Positions 4,793 through 5,211 of a stretch of DNA of 5,211 nt are shown here, one piece after another. How positions within the stretch are numbered: the first letter of the stretch is position 1; every line of letters starts with the position of its first letter. The DNA is taken from NCBI GenBank assembly GCA_963634795.1, contig CAVHDO010000118.1, positions 1 to 5,211 on the forward strand, written 5' to 3'. Made by a program: the position numbers and the translations under genes. Origin of the DNA: UBA1822 sp963634795 (lineage in GTDB: Bacteria; Bacillota; Negativicutes; Veillonellales; Dialisteraceae). The notes under the pieces were generated by a model, which saw nothing but the letters and a program-made list of their open reading frames with translations, ran no database searches and was not told the DNA's origin.

Positions 4793-4969
4793 GCAAAATT
4801 CGCCGAGGCCCGCGCCGTTATTTCCGAAAAAGCAGAGCGCCGAGGGGCGCCGACGCGTCTCGTGGCCTTGCGTGGTAAGAATGCGTCTTGAAGTAAAAGT
4901 TTCGCGTATCGGTGACGTTAGCATTGGCAAGGCCAAGCGGCGGCGCCCCTGAGCGGCGGCGAATTTTGC
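4793..4969. repeat. Nested inverted repeat adjoining palindromic repeat copy 2
   Basis: Three arms nest in order: GCAAAATTCGCCG (4793-4805) with its exact complement CGGCGAATTTTGC (4957-4969); AGGGGCGCC (4843-4851) with GGCGCCCCT (4942-4950); and TGGCCTTGC (4863-4871) with GCAAGGCCA (4927-4935). The spacers differ between arms (37 and 11 bases on the left, 6 and 6 on the right), as if one repeat unit was inserted twice in opposite orientation and one copy drifted. It abuts the 30-bp palindrome repeat at 4970. It could fold as a long RNA stem or be a MITE-like element. Nothing in it is recognisable as a known gene. Confidence 0.7.
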
Positions 4970-5046
4970 CCTGGCGGCGGTTTCTTTCCTTTGCTTCGTT
5001 TCCTTTCTTTCCCGGGAAAGAAAGGAAATGAAGTGCTGTAAGGAGT
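4970..5046. repeat. Dispersed palindromic repeat, copy 2
   Basis: This is the near-identical direct repeat of bases 1-78. Here the palindrome is perfect: TTTCCTTTCTTTCCC (4999-5013) followed directly by its reverse complement (5014-5028). It extends to 4994-5033 if one G-T pair is allowed (CTTC with GAAG). With no spacer at its centre it favours a DNA cruciform; an RNA copy would have a CCGG loop. It ends about 95 bases before the rrn-type promoter. Confidence 0.88.
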
Positions 5047-5110
5047 TCTGTGGGGAAGCGCCACACATGATTCATACAAAAAGGCGGAGAATGAAACTGC
5101 GTGAATAGGA

Positions 5111-5170
5111 AAACTTTTTCAAAAAAATTTCAAAAAAGTATTTGACAAACATCTTCGCCCGTGATAAGAT
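5111..5170 (+). promoter_or_regulatory. Strong rRNA-operon-type promoter
   Basis: A perfect TTGACA (5142-5147) and TAAGAT (5165-5170, five of six) have a 17-base spacer. Just upstream is an A/T-rich stretch (5111-5141) with phased A-tracts, typical of an UP element. Transcription would start about 5176-5178. Together with the leader that follows, this is the pattern expected in front of 16S rRNA. Confidence 0.85.
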
Positions 5171-5182
5171 ACTCTACGCCGC

Positions 5183-5211
5183 ACCAAGCGGCGCTTGGTT
5201 CTTTGAAAACT
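5183..5211 (+). promoter_or_regulatory. rRNA leader with hairpin and BoxA-like antitermination site
   Basis: ACCAAGC-GGC-GCTTGGT (5183-5199) is a perfect 7-bp hairpin at the very start of the transcript, followed by TTCTTTGAAAACT (5199-5211). The latter matches the BoxA element (TGTTCTTTGAAAAC in Firmicutes rRNA leaders) bound by NusB/NusE for rRNA antitermination. The 16S gene itself is beyond the window, so its presence is inferred. Confidence 0.75.

Noticed and set aside
4724..5075. Minus-strand ORFs of 85 and 114 codons over the right-hand repeats
   Set aside because: They consist of translated palindromes and inverted repeats (Lys/Arg/Glu-rich strings) and have no supporting start signals or recognisable domain.

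Overview
The window carries two paralogous amino-acid symporter genes of the alanine/glycine:cation symporter (AGCS, TC 2.A.25) family. They are divergently transcribed, at 294-1640 (minus strand) and 2969-4354 (plus strand), and each is preceded by its own glycine riboswitch and intrinsic terminator. The last 70 bases hold a strong promoter and a BoxA-type leader of the kind found in front of 16S rRNA, so an rRNA operon very probably starts just past the right edge. Strong purine-rich ribosome-binding sites, terminator-type glycine riboswitches and the TTCTTTGAAAAC leader point to a Bacillota (Firmicutes) chromosome of moderately high GC. A member of the Negativicutes is my guess from the overall look, and is not proven.

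Layout: 1-78 is one copy of a palindromic dispersed repeat whose second copy is at 4970-5046. 104-213 is a run of five short perfect hairpins. 233-257 is the terminator of the left symporter. 294-1640 is symporter A, with its leader at 1641-2005 (tandem glycine aptamers, expression platform, promoter at 2012-2040). 2051-2156 is a cluster of DnaA-box-like 9-mers. 2169-2600 is a block of 7-bp-periodic repeat arrays joined by a conserved linker and a palindromic core. 2657-2968 is the operator-like palindrome, promoter, singlet glycine riboswitch and attenuator of symporter B. 2969-4354 is symporter B, with its terminator at 4454-4497. 4533-4735 is a second copy of the heptamer element with its core inverted. 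4793-4969 is a nested inverted repeat. 5142-5211 is the rrn-type promoter and leader.

Function: both transporters probably bring in glycine (and/or alanine) with Na+ or H+. Base-pairing inferred by eye suggests that both leaders are glycine OFF switches: a glycine-bound P1 helix would release the terminator, and without glycine the 5' strand of P1 would pair with the expression platform. One gene has a tandem aptamer and the other a single aptamer, so they may respond over different glycine ranges.

The most unusual material is intergenic: modular 7-bp arrays with a shared linker, an invertible-looking core, a perfect 30-bp palindrome repeated at both ends of the window, and a DnaA-box cluster beside the left promoter. 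No protein-coding novelty was found outside the two symporters.
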